Below, piece after piece: positions 1 through 7,850 of a stretch of 8,278 nt of DNA. This DNA comes from Cytophagales bacterium. Its GTDB lineage: Bacteria > Bacteroidota > Bacteroidia > Cytophagales > UBA9547. The notes under the pieces were generated by a model. The model was not told where the DNA came from and did no database searches. It was given only the letters and a program-made list of their open reading frames with translations. Each line of letters starts with the position of its first letter. Within the stretch, counting starts at the first letter, position 1. The DNA is taken from contig JAAFJZ010000099.1 of the NCBI GenBank assembly GCA_013298205.1, positions 1 through 8,278 on the forward strand, read 5' to 3'. Both the position numbers and the translations under genes were made by a program.

Positions 1-717
1 TTGAATTTCTATTAGTTCTGCAGTTTCACTTATTTCACTTAGCAATTCGGCTGGCAAATCGTTTTTATTTATCAAAAACACACCTTTATCTACTGCCTCT
101 TGAAAATCTTGCTCTCTGGGAAAACATTCAAATATCCAACTATACACATTGTCGTTGGAGATGTTATCTATCAATTTTACACAAATATTATCATAATCAT
201 CCACATCATTTTCCCAATGATTTACATCAATTTTGGTAATATAATCTTTGTCTCTACTCAATGTAAAATAGTGAGGATTTTCAAGTTCTAATAAATATTT
301 TGCACTTTCTGCCAAAGGTAAATATGCTTCTTTGAGTAAATAAATGGTGGCATTTACGTTTTCCCAAGCTGCAGCCTCGGTATTGATTTTGACAATCTCG
401 GCTACCAAATCTATAACCTGTGCATCCATTAATTTTGCCAAAATTTCGTTTTTTTCTTTTGGAACATAGCCTATTTTGGTTTGATTGTAATATAGGGCAA
501 TGGCATTTTCATCATACGCATTTTGAGGTTCTCGTACCAAATCGAGGATGTAATTTTGCTTCAATTCATCCAAAATTTTCGCTCCATCCGTAAATCTAAA
601 TCCACGAACAAAAAACTGCAAAAGATATATTTTTTGGTAATTTTTAACCCATTTTGTTGGCAATGCTTGCACACCCGCAAGGCTAATGATGCTTTTTAAA
701 AATAAACTTCTATCCAT
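1..717 (-). CDS. HIRAN-domain protein, partial (C-terminus off left edge)
   Basis: The reading frame is open for 239 codons from the ATG at 717-715 to the window edge, so the C-terminus is missing. Residues about 31-112 look like a HIRAN domain: LVREPQNAYDENAIALY at 60-76 followed by KIGYVPKEKNEILAKLMD at 81-98 is the family's REPxNxYDxxAI...KIGYVP pattern. HIRAN is known from HLTF/Rad5 helicases, where it binds free 3' DNA ends; bacterial stand-alone versions are poorly understood. The N-terminus (MDRSLFLKSIISLAGVQALP) resembles a degenerate Tat-like or hydrophobic leader, but no cleavage site is clear. Residues 113-239 are acidic and unrecognised. The start lies 3 bases after the cas2 stop and in the same frame (TAA AAA ATG), so the gene is almost certainly co-transcribed with cas1-cas2. 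A role in handling DNA ends during spacer acquisition is inference. Confidence 0.85.
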   Translation of the reverse strand, partial: MDRSLFLKSIISLAGVQALPTKWVKNYQKIYLLQFFVRGFRFTDGAKILDELKQNYILDLVREPQNAYDENAIALYYNQTKIGYVPKEKNEILAKLMDAQVIDLVAEIVKINTEAAAWENVNATIYLLKEAYLPLAESAKYLLELENPHYFTLSRDKDYITKIDVNHWENDVDDYDNICVKLIDNISNDNVYSWIFECFPREQDFQEAVDKGVFLINKNDLPAELLSEISETAELIEIQ

Positions 718-720
718 TTT

Positions 721-1056
721 TTAAAATAATTCTAATTGTTGTGGGTCGCCTTTGGGTTTTTGTTTCTTTTTACAATAAAATATTTTCATCTCGCCAAACT
801 GTTTATCTGTAATTTTTGTAACCACGATGTGTCCTTTTTCTGGCATTAATACTTGCACCCTTTTAATATGAACTTCTGCGTTTTCGCTGCTAAAACAATG
901 TCGCATATACATACTAAATTGAAACATCGTAAAGCCGTCTTTTAGCAAATCTTGCCTAAATTTAGCAGCCGCTTTTCGCTCTGCTTTTTCCACTACTGGC
1001 AAATCAAAGTAAACCATCACCCACATAATTCGATATTGATTAAGTCGTTCGAGCAT
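721..1056 (-). CDS. cas2: CRISPR-associated endonuclease Cas2 (type II-C)
   Basis: Cas2 is the small structural partner of Cas1 in the integrase complex that inserts new spacers. The 111-residue product has the normal family length. It opens with LNQYRIMWVMVYFDLPV, the typical first beta strand of II-C Cas2, with the conserved acidic residue at Asp18. A ferredoxin-like fold is expected, and the tail QQLELF is compatible with the family. The first Met gives the usual N-terminus, so the start is well supported. It follows cas1 after 59 bases; that gap holds only a weak AT-rich stem (CTAAAA/TTTTAG, 1074-1091), too weak to call a terminator. The next gene (HIRAN) begins 3 bases past the TAA and in frame, so stop-codon readthrough would make a Cas2-HIRAN fusion; there is no evidence that this happens. 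Confidence 0.95.
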   Translation of the reverse strand: MLERLNQYRIMWVMVYFDLPVVEKAERKAAAKFRQDLLKDGFTMFQFSMYMRHCFSSENAEVHIKRVQVLMPEKGHIVVTKITDKQFGEMKIFYCKKKQKPKGDPQQLELF

Positions 1057-1115
1057 GATACAGAAGCCTAAATCTAAAATCGCATTTTTAGTTATTTGAG
1101 TAATATACTACAATT

Positions 1116-2048
1116 TTATGTTTTAGGTGCAATTTTGGGATAAATTACTTTTCGGGTTTCGCCATCAAAACATTTGTATAGCGAATATGTGGTTTTTTGA
1201 GTAGCGAGCATCAGCGGACTTTTAGCATCGTCAATATTGACATCCATAGCGGGAATTTGTAAAAGTATTTTCTTTATTTCAACATTAATTTCTTTTTGGT
1301 CAGGGTGTTTTTTTATCAAATCGCAAACTATCATATCAACCAAAGGTCGGTAAGGTTCCATAATATCGTCTGCCAAACAATAGGCATTGTATTGATTGCG
1401 ATGATGGATGCCCAAAGTGGGCAACAAACCCGATGCCACAATGCTTCTAGCCATAGTTGCTCTCAGAATGGCGTAGCCGTAATTGAGAAAATTGTTGGGA
1501 TACTCGCCATGTCGCTCTCGGTTAAAACCCGAAAAATCGGGCATAAATTTTAATATATTTTTCCAATAATATGCAGCAGCTCGAGCTTCTAGGTTATCAC
1601 TGTCTCCCGATTTTACATCCTCAGCCCACCTTAACATATTTTTAGATTCTATTTTTAATTGACTCAAAACCGCAGCTTGATTTGTGATTTTGGCTTTGAT
1701 GGTTTGTTGCCAAAGTTGTTTTTTGAGTGGCTCGCTAGCTTCTATTTGGGCTTTAAATCGGGCAGATTGCAGCGTATGCCCGTCCAGATTGAGCATCAGA
1801 CCTGTGGGGTGGTGGGTGTCGTTGCAGGTGATGAGTGCAATATTATTTTCCAGAAGTTTATTAATCAAGCTATGCGAAATCGTAATTTGTAGATTATCCA
1901 AAATCACAATTCCAATGTCTTCGATAGGAATGGTATTGAGTTCGCCAATCTCGTCCAAACCTTTTGCACTAGGCAAATTAAAAACCAATTGTTCGTTTTT
2001 GGTGCGCAGGTACACGGGATTTGAAAAACTAAGCGTTCGTTTGAGCAT
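1116..2048 (-). CDS. cas1: CRISPR-associated integrase Cas1 (type II-C)
   Basis: Cas1 is the metal-dependent integrase that, as a Cas1-Cas2 complex, inserts protospacers at the leader end of a CRISPR array. The product has 310 residues, normal for type II Cas1. The metal-binding residues expected from family alignment are all present: Glu154 in NLEARAAAYYW, His216 in GIHHRNQYNAYCLADD and Glu231 in MEPYRP. The N-terminal beta domain (about 1-90) precedes the all-alpha catalytic domain, so the enzyme should be active. A GGAGG lies on the coding strand at 2071-2067 but is 18 bases from the ATG, too far for an ordinary ribosome binding site. The gene is divergent from the Fic gene, so it must be transcribed from the 2049-2243 spacer rather than from the cas9 promoter, unlike a standard cas9-cas1-cas2 operon. 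Confidence 0.96.
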   Translation of the reverse strand: MLKRTLSFSNPVYLRTKNEQLVFNLPSAKGLDEIGELNTIPIEDIGIVILDNLQITISHSLINKLLENNIALITCNDTHHPTGLMLNLDGHTLQSARFKAQIEASEPLKKQLWQQTIKAKITNQAAVLSQLKIESKNMLRWAEDVKSGDSDNLEARAAAYYWKNILKFMPDFSGFNRERHGEYPNNFLNYGYAILRATMARSIVASGLLPTLGIHHRNQYNAYCLADDIMEPYRPLVDMIVCDLIKKHPDQKEINVEIKKILLQIPAMDVNIDDAKSPLMLATQKTTYSLYKCFDGETRKVIYPKIAPKT

Positions 2049-2243
2049 ACTATTTTTATTTATAAACCTCCAAGTTTGGTATTTTAATAACGGTTACAAT
2101 CTAAAATAAATTAATATGGAATGCCAATTTGAACTTATTTTCTTTTTAATAAAATTTAGCGATTGCGATTGAAAATCTAATTTTTAGAAATAATTGTTAT
2201 TTTTGTATTTAATAAAAAAGGTATTTCATGCATTGCAATTAAA
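2049..2243. promoter_or_regulatory. divergent spacer between cas1 and the Fic gene
   Basis: This 195-base AT-rich stretch must hold both the leftward cas1-cas2-HIRAN promoter and the rightward Fic promoter. For Fic, TATTTTTG at 2198-2205 fits the TAnnTTTG -7 box, but no TTTG lies at the normal 19-21 base spacing. For cas1, only 7-of-8 matches to the -7 box are seen on the minus strand (for example TAAATTTT, 2159-2152), also without a clear -33 box. A four-codon frame (ATG 2228, TAA 2240-2242) ends one base before the Fic ATG and could couple translation, but it may be chance. Confidence 0.4.
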
Positions 2244-3335
2244 ATGGTCTCCAAAACAAATAACGCATTTAATAATATGCCATTGCTTCCACCCAAACAA
2301 ACTTTGGTGGAAACTATCGCTGTGCTTAGGCAGGAAAGCAAATCTGCAGTGGCTTTGGCGGAGTTGAAAGGGCTTGTAAACACATTGCCCAATCCTGCTA
2401 TTTTGATTAATGCTGTTATTTTGAAAGAAGCTCAAGCCAGTTCGGGTATCGAAAATGTGATTACCACTCAAGATAAACTTTATCACGCCTTGTATGCTAA
2501 GTCTGCTAAGCCCGATGTGGCAACCAAAGAAGTGTTGCGTTATAGAGAAGCCCTTTTGATGGGAACAAAATTGGTAAAAGAAAGAGGATTTCTGAATACA
2601 AACGGTATTATAGCCATTCAAAATGAGTTAGAACAAAACAATGCGGGCCTTAGAAAATTGCCGGGTACTGCATTGATAAACGACCTTACCAACGAAGTTA
2701 TTTATACGCCTCCCGATAATTTTGATAGCATTAGCAATTTGATGTCAAATTTGGAACTGTACCTCAATAACGATACAGACGAAATTTCTCCACTCATAAA
2801 ATTAGCCATTCAGCACTATCAGTTTGAAAGCATTCACCCGTTTTATGATGGAAATGGCAGAACAGGACGAATTATGAATGTGCTTTATTTGATTATGAAA
2901 GATTTGTTAGATGAGCCGGTTTTGTACTTGAGCTCATACATCATCAAAACCAAAAGCGATTACTACCGATTGTTGCAAGAGGTGCGAACGAAGAAAAATT
3001 GGGAGGAATGGATTATGTATATACTCAAAGCCATTGAGCATACTGCCTTAAATACCATAAGTCAGATAAAAAAAATAAATGATTTATTTAAAGAAACCCA
3101 ACTATTGGTTCAAGAAAAACTCCCCAAAATTTATTCAAAAGATTTAATCGAGCAACTTTTTATTCATCCCTATTGTAAAAACGAATTTTTGGTTTCCAAT
3201 TTACGCATCGAACGAAAATCTGCTTCACGGTATTTGAGTCTTTTGGAAGAAATCAAGGTCATAGAGCCTCAATTTGAAGGAAAAGAAGCCATTTTTATCA
3301 ATATTAAGTTATATGAATTGCTCAAAAAAGGGTAA
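2244..3335 (+). CDS. Fic-family protein AMP-transferase with winged-helix C-terminus
   Basis: Fic enzymes transfer AMP (sometimes other nucleotides) from a nucleotide cofactor to hydroxyl side chains of target proteins. This 363-residue protein has an N-terminal Fic_N-like region (about 12-80) and the full catalytic motif HPFYDGNGRTGR at 198-209, with His198 as general base and Asp202 for metal. A flap-like segment lies at about 136-156. SSGIEN at 66-71 matches the inhibitory motif (S/T)xxxE(G/N), with Glu70 as the expected inhibitory Glu; it lies before the Fic core, as in class II Fic proteins. The C-terminus (about 296-355) looks like a winged helix. Length and order resemble Shewanella SoFic-type proteins. 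The gene is divergent from cas1 and convergent with cas9, so it has its own promoter and separates effector from adaptation genes. Its target is unknown. An autonomous toxin or stress regulator is as likely as a CRISPR-linked role. Confidence 0.92.
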   Translation: MVSKTNNAFNNMPLLPPKQTLVETIAVLRQESKSAVALAELKGLVNTLPNPAILINAVILKEAQASSGIENVITTQDKLYHALYAKSAKPDVATKEVLRYREALLMGTKLVKERGFLNTNGIIAIQNELEQNNAGLRKLPGTALINDLTNEVIYTPPDNFDSISNLMSNLELYLNNDTDEISPLIKLAIQHYQFESIHPFYDGNGRTGRIMNVLYLIMKDLLDEPVLYLSSYIIKTKSDYYRLLQEVRTKKNWEEWIMYILKAIEHTALNTISQIKKINDLFKETQLLVQEKLPKIYSKDLIEQLFIHPYCKNEFLVSNLRIERKSASRYLSLLEEIKVIEPQFEGKEAIFINIKLYELLKKG

Positions 3336-3432
3336 AATAACGTGGGACATTTTGTCCCATGAAAAAATAACGTGGGACATTTTTGCCAAAAATGTCCCAC
3401 GTTATTGAAACGTGAGACATTTTGTCCCATGA
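3336..3432. repeat. cluster of related hairpin repeats between the Fic and cas9 genes
   Basis: The motif AACGTGRGACATTTT occurs in direct orientation from about 3339, 3369 and 3409, and once inverted in 3388-3404. Copies 1 and 3 continue as TGTCCCATGA, so each folds on itself (GGGACA-TTT-TGTCCC, with flanking pairs); they differ from each other by G/A within the core. The first two copies start exactly 30 bases apart. The cluster begins at the Fic stop codon and ends about 35 bases from the cas9 stop, so it is placed to end transcription from both sides. Its repeated nature suggests local duplication of a terminator-like hairpin or a small mobile palindrome. Confidence 0.85.
3366..3406. terminator. 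probable bidirectional terminator, 19-bp perfect hairpin
   Basis: AATAACGTGGGACATTTTT (3366-3384) is perfectly complementary to AAAAATGTCCCACGTTATT (3388-3406), with a 3-base GCC loop. The inner A5/T5 tracts and the position between convergent Fic and cas9 fit a bidirectional terminator. No long T-run follows on either strand, so termination strength is inferred. Confidence 0.65.
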
Positions 3433-3466
3433 GATTTGGGTAATAATATTGGGTTTTTAAGGTGGT

Positions 3467-6400
3467 TTAAATAGATTTTTCTAAGAATGTAATTTTACCT
3501 AATAAAGACACTTCAAAATCATAACCCTCATAAAGAAAATTCCAATTTTCGCTTGATATTTTTAATAAAGGAGATTTGTTTTCTTTATTAATTTCCACTA
3601 CGACAGAAGATTGTGTTTTGTATAGATCAAGTTGTTTCTTTATTATTTTAACTTCATCTTCTCCTAATATTTTAATTAATCTATCAAAACGAAACCTTTT
3701 TAATTGATCAAATGAAAACTTTCTTTTTTCAAAATCTTCTTTTTGAGTAATTGCATCTTTAATAGTTGAGTCTACTATAACTTCAGGAATATTATATTTT
3801 TTCTCAATTTCTCTCAATGCAATATCCTTCATGTTTTTTATAGAAGAATCGATTTGGTCTTTAGATTGGGCTTCAAGATGGAATTTTAACCAGATACTAC
3901 CTTCTGAAAATTGCTCTATTTTATACAATCTGTTTTTTTGAAAATCTATATTATTTCGCTTTTCATATTCTGAATCTACATTTAATACAATTACTTTCTG
4001 TCCAACTTTTAAAAGTTTTTTGTCTGAAAAATCTTTTTTATCTGAATGATTTTCCTCCAAATAACTCTCTATATTAAATTTAGTAGATTTTTTACTTGTT
4101 TTAGTAACCTCAAATGAAGCAACAGGGATCATTTCTCTGATAATTTTTCCTGAATTATTTTTTTGAAGTAAAATTGCATAAGGAATTGACCCTGATTCGG
4201 AATAATATTTATTTTTATAATCGTGTTTAGACTTATAATTTAATCTTAATTTAACTTCTTTTCCACTGTTAGTCTTAATTCTGACATGCCTTATAATATT
4301 ACCTTGATAATCTCTAATTTCGGTATTGTTTTTTTGATTTACAACTAGTTGTTTTATTACAGGGTCAACAATTTCAGATATTAATTTATCGCTAGATTTT
4401 ACTTTATCTATCTTTTCTCTTTTAACAAAAATAAATTCAGAATCTCCTTTTTTGTATTTCCAATCACCATCTTTATGTATAGGCTGTCCATCATCAAATC
4501 TTTCTACATCTTTTATTTTACCTAAAAATGTTTGAGCATACAAAACAGTTCTAGCAGTATCTCCATCAGCTATCTTAACGATTTTATTTCCACTTTTATC
4601 TAATTTATATTCACCATTTTTGTTTTTAACAAATTGAATTTCTCCTCTTTTCCTTACTATTTTTTTTGTTTTCTTTTGTAATTGGTCTTTTTCATAATTT
4701 ACGATTAAAGTTTTGTTTTCTATTTCATTTATAATAAATTGAGAATTAAAACCTTCAAATGGCAGTTCGGTAAATTGCTTTTTTTCAATTTCCATTTTTT
4801 CAAACATATTTCTTAGCAATTTGTCCCTTTTGCTACTGTTTGTAGGTATGAGCGTAAGCACAGTTGCATCTATGGCATGATGCGTATGTAAATTTCTGTC
4901 TTTAATGTCGTCTACAGATTGAAATCCATATATTTTCCTAAATTCTGCTGTAACACTTCCTTTTTGTACAATTACTTTTTTGAAATATGTTTTTAAATAT
5001 TCTCTAGCATATTTACTTATCATTTGGGTATCTGTTAGTTGGCGCCTAGCCCAACTATCCTTTACATCGGTTGCTGTAAACCTGCTTATTTTATCATTCC
5101 AATAATCTAAATGCAATTTGCAATAATGTTTTTCTTGTATTCTTGCATTTTTTTTATCAAAATCCTCTCCATTTTCAGGTTTACATTTTTTATCATATCG
5201 TTCTTGATAACTGTCTTTAATTTTTATCCAATTATCTAACCGAGGCATGATGGCAGTTCCAATACCTTCTATATCTTCTGAATAGTTAACACAATATAAA
5301 GGTGTTTTGGTTTCTTGAATATCTCTATTGTAACGAGCAAAACAAACCGTCATGTTTGCCATCGTATTGTCAGGCAATAAACTACGAGGAATTGTATGTG
5401 CAATATCAATTTGATTAGAAAATAAGGTACTTATAGAAATCATATCACCTGTGTACATACACAGCCCTTTTTGCTCCATCCAAAGTTCGTAACGATTTAA
5501 AGCGTTTTTTTCTTTAATTATACTTGTACTTATATTCGTTTTTTTTCCTTTATCATCAGATGTTTCCCCAAATATTTGTTCTGTCCAAAGTTCAAAAACA
5601 GAAATATTATCTTCTACATTAATTGTTTGATTCTTTTTTTCGTTAAATTCGTTCAAAAAAGCTCGGTATTTTTCTCGATTGTTTTTTCGTTCGTTTTGAT
5701 ACCGCTCTATGGCAGCTCTTTTATTATTATCATTTAATTCCCGAGCCAATTCTACTATTATTTCGGTATCCTTATCTACTTTTTCATTAACAATTAATTC
5801 TTTTATCGCTTTATATAAAATAAACATGGCTTTGTTAAACATCGGATTTTTGATACTATCAATCCTTGGCTCCGGCAAAATTTCTGTTCCAGTTTTTTTA
5901 TCAAATGGTAATTTTATATTTCCACTTCTTGCATCAATATATTTTTTCAAAAATTTATTTTCAGTGTTAGAATGATGGTAAAGAGTTCCTTTAATCTCTA
6001 AACCTTCTTTCATTAATAAATCTTTGAAAATGGTTGTTAAAAGCGGCAATTCTCGATACATTCTTTTTTTATCGCTTAAAAATTCTTGATACATTTTTTT
6101 TACACTCTCAAAAATTTGCTCTTTATTTCTTTTTTTCTCCCATTTAGATTCTCCAAAATGTCCTTTGCAAGCATTTAATATTTCATCGTCATGTTTATTT
6201 TCTAGTTTGTAAGTAAAATCATAATCACCGTACTTTAAATCCTCTCCTTTATAAATATCTATCAATCCATTAGTTATCCCAATTATTACCTTATTAGCAT
6301 TATATATATCATTTGATGTTTTAATATATTTCTTGATAATTTCTTCTTTCGATTCCCATTGCTCCCCCATTAATTCAGGTATTTTTGCCAAAACAACGGC

Positions 6401-7816
6401 TTCATTATAAAGGAAACCTTCCTTCAAAAATGGTATAATTTTAACCATTGCTTTTAAAGACAAATCAGAATATCCATTTGAAATCAACTTTTTTAAGTTT
6501 ACAAAAGGATTTTGTTCTTGCTCTTTTTTGTCTATTATATTTTTGATTTCTAATTTAATAATGGCAAAATCTTTTAAATGTTCTTCATCAAATTGAAAAA
6601 GAACATGCCACAAATCATAAATAGAATAATTTTTATAAACTTTTGGGGCAGTACCGATATTGTAATTTTTGATTTTGAAAAGTTCTGATGATAATTTTTC
6701 GCCAAATACTTTTATCAAGCCACAACAAATTGGCATTCCCGATACAGAAGAATCGTATATTTGCTTTTTTACATCAAAAGGATAATTATATGTATTTTTA
6801 GACTTCAATTCTTTATCTAAAAACTTCCTTATTTCTTCAAATTTGAAATTTTTATCGTTTTTTAAAAATATATTTTCATAAAGGCGCATTCTAGTATTTG
6901 AATCCAAAAACTCCATTTCATTGTCTTTTTTAGAAAATTTTATAGTATTTATAAAACTCCAAGCTCTAAAAATTTCAAAAATTGGATGCGAAATAGGGCA
7001 TCTTAGTTTAGTGGGTTCTAAAGTACATTTTCCAATAGTACCTTTTTGACTTTTTAGGGGTCTTTGCCAAATTATTGCTTTCCATACTTTTTGAACAAAA
7101 TCATTACTGAAATTACCTTTTTCATTTTTTGAAATATCAAAGCCCTGACTTTCAAGTATTAACAATAATTCATCCTCATATTCATCTCTATATGGATATT
7201 GATTTCTAGCTCTTTTTCCATTATTTAAAAATTCATTTTGTAGAGCTTCTGCTATTGTTCTATTTTTATTTAATGCATCTTCAAAACCTTCAGCACTTCT
7301 TTTTTCTATTTGTTTTTCGGTTTCTTTGTCTGTTTCTCCAATATCTTTGAATCCTCTTCGTTGCACTAAATGATATAAAGCCCTACCTAATTCATGCTTA
7401 CTAAGCATCTTGTCAAGTGCACTAATTCTTAACTCGTATGGATTTTTGTATTCATTTATGATTTTTAGATAAGAAAAATCGCAAGCCAACCATTTTAGAA
7501 AGTTTCCGTTTTCAGGAAATGCTTTCAATTGTCCTTTTTTATATTTACTCCATATTTCAAGTTCTGTAATGTCTAATGGAACAAATTCATTAACAAGGAT
7601 TTTCAATAACTCCCATTTTCTATATTTTCTAGCTTGAATTAGATTTCTTTTTGACCGAGCCTCTCTTCTATCTTTAGTTGGAGAAGTATAGCCACCTGTT
7701 GCTCCTTTTTGCATTCCTGCATCAAAAGTAATAACACCTCTTTCATTTAATTCGTTATTTTCTCTTAATGCCCAACCTATTGATGAGCTACCTAAATCTA
7801 AAGCAAGTTTTTTCAT
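3467..7816 (-). CDS. cas9: CRISPR RNA-guided endonuclease Cas9 (type II-C, 1449 aa)
   Basis: Cas9 uses a tracrRNA:crRNA duplex to find and cut PAM-flanked DNA. Domains in order: RuvC-I (KLALDLGSSSIGWAL, Asp7), Arg-rich bridge helix (about 49-70), REC lobe (about 75-680, with LGRALYHLVQRRGF at 143-156), RuvC-II (EIIVELAREL, Glu689), HNH (about 780-840), RuvC-III (HTHHAIDATVLTL, His980 and Asp983), and a long Lys-rich WED/PAM-interacting end (about 1050-1449). The RuvC site looks intact. The HNH has IDIAHTIPRS with His807 and the downstream Asn830, but the residue just before the His is Ala806, where other Cas9 proteins carry a metal-binding Asp or Glu. The length is typical of large Bacteroidota II-C enzymes. 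The gene is visibly more AT-rich than cas1, cas2 and Fic. The ATG gives the standard N-terminus. It is separated from cas1 by the opposing Fic gene and divergent from the tracrRNA. Confidence 0.97.
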   Translation of the reverse strand: MKKLALDLGSSSIGWALRENNELNERGVITFDAGMQKGATGGYTSPTKDRREARSKRNLIQARKYRKWELLKILVNEFVPLDITELEIWSKYKKGQLKAFPENGNFLKWLACDFSYLKIINEYKNPYELRISALDKMLSKHELGRALYHLVQRRGFKDIGETDKETEKQIEKRSAEGFEDALNKNRTIAEALQNEFLNNGKRARNQYPYRDEYEDELLLILESQGFDISKNEKGNFSNDFVQKVWKAIIWQRPLKSQKGTIGKCTLEPTKLRCPISHPIFEIFRAWSFINTIKFSKKDNEMEFLDSNTRMRLYENIFLKNDKNFKFEEIRKFLDKELKSKNTYNYPFDVKKQIYDSSVSGMPICCGLIKVFGEKLSSELFKIKNYNIGTAPKVYKNYSIYDLWHVLFQFDEEHLKDFAIIKLEIKNIIDKKEQEQNPFVNLKKLISNGYSDLSLKAMVKIIPFLKEGFLYNEAVVLAKIPELMGEQWESKEEIIKKYIKTSNDIYNANKVIIGITNGLIDIYKGEDLKYGDYDFTYKLENKHDDEILNACKGHFGESKWEKKRNKEQIFESVKKMYQEFLSDKKRMYRELPLLTTIFKDLLMKEGLEIKGTLYHHSNTENKFLKKYIDARSGNIKLPFDKKTGTEILPEPRIDSIKNPMFNKAMFILYKAIKELIVNEKVDKDTEIIVELARELNDNNKRAAIERYQNERKNNREKYRAFLNEFNEKKNQTINVEDNISVFELWTEQIFGETSDDKGKKTNISTSIIKEKNALNRYELWMEQKGLCMYTGDMISISTLFSNQIDIAHTIPRSLLPDNTMANMTVCFARYNRDIQETKTPLYCVNYSEDIEGIGTAIMPRLDNWIKIKDSYQERYDKKCKPENGEDFDKKNARIQEKHYCKLHLDYWNDKISRFTATDVKDSWARRQLTDTQMISKYAREYLKTYFKKVIVQKGSVTAEFRKIYGFQSVDDIKDRNLHTHHAIDATVLTLIPTNSSKRDKLLRNMFEKMEIEKKQFTELPFEGFNSQFIINEIENKTLIVNYEKDQLQKKTKKIVRKRGEIQFVKNKNGEYKLDKSGNKIVKIADGDTARTVLYAQTFLGKIKDVERFDDGQPIHKDGDWKYKKGDSEFIFVKREKIDKVKSSDKLISEIVDPVIKQLVVNQKNNTEIRDYQGNIIRHVRIKTNSGKEVKLRLNYKSKHDYKNKYYSESGSIPYAILLQKNNSGKIIREMIPVASFEVTKTSKKSTKFNIESYLEENHSDKKDFSDKKLLKVGQKVIVLNVDSEYEKRNNIDFQKNRLYKIEQFSEGSIWLKFHLEAQSKDQIDSSIKNMKDIALREIEKKYNIPEVIVDSTIKDAITQKEDFEKRKFSFDQLKRFRFDRLIKILGEDEVKIIKKQLDLYKTQSSVVVEINKENKSPLLKISSENWNFLYEGYDFEVSLLGKITFLEKSI

Positions 7817-7818
7817 TT

Positions 7819-7849
7819 TTTGTATTTTTAATAATTTTATTTACATTTG
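7819..7849 (+). promoter_or_regulatory. tracrRNA promoter (Bacteroidota consensus)
   Basis: TTTG at 7819-7822, 19 bases, then TACATTTG at 7842-7849 is an exact match to the Bacteroidota -33/-7 consensus. A start near 7855 would begin the RNA inside the anti-repeat. The -33 box lies only 2 bases outside the cas9 ATG, so this promoter sits within the cas9 5' untranslated region, on the opposite strand. Confidence 0.8.
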
Positions 7850-7850
7850 C

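Noticed and set aside
100..291. 63-codon rightward frame at the left end
   Set aside because: Antisense to the HIRAN-gene frame, low-complexity Ile-rich product, no start signals.
1074..1091. CTAAAA/TTTTAG stem between cas1 and cas2, considered as a terminator
   Set aside because: Six mostly A-T pairs and no T-run; too weak, and the genes are most likely one operon.
1296..2109. Several rightward open frames (1296-1553, 1659-1892, 1684-2109) antisense to cas1
   Set aside because: They lie wholly or mostly over a cas1 gene with all catalytic residues and show no recognisable domain; they are frame shadows.
2158..2167. AGCGATTGCG shared with the tracrRNA terminator stem (7902-7911)
   Set aside because: Only ten bases match, without the pairing arm, T-run or anti-repeat; judged chance.
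2228..2242. Four-codon frame just before the Fic ATG, considered as a regulatory leader peptide
   Set aside because: Too short to distinguish from chance; noted only as possible translational coupling.
2177..2621. Leftward open frames over the start of the Fic gene
   Set aside because: They are antisense to a well-supported Fic protein, and their translations resemble no family.
5290..5297. Eight-base match between the end of the segment before the lone repeat and the cas9 coding strand, considered as a self-target
   Set aside because: An eight-base match is expected by chance in AT-rich DNA of this length, and the PAM is unknown.
5709..5975. 88-codon rightward frame inside cas9
   Set aside because: Antisense to the RuvC-II region of cas9; the hydrophobic look follows from the AT-rich complement.
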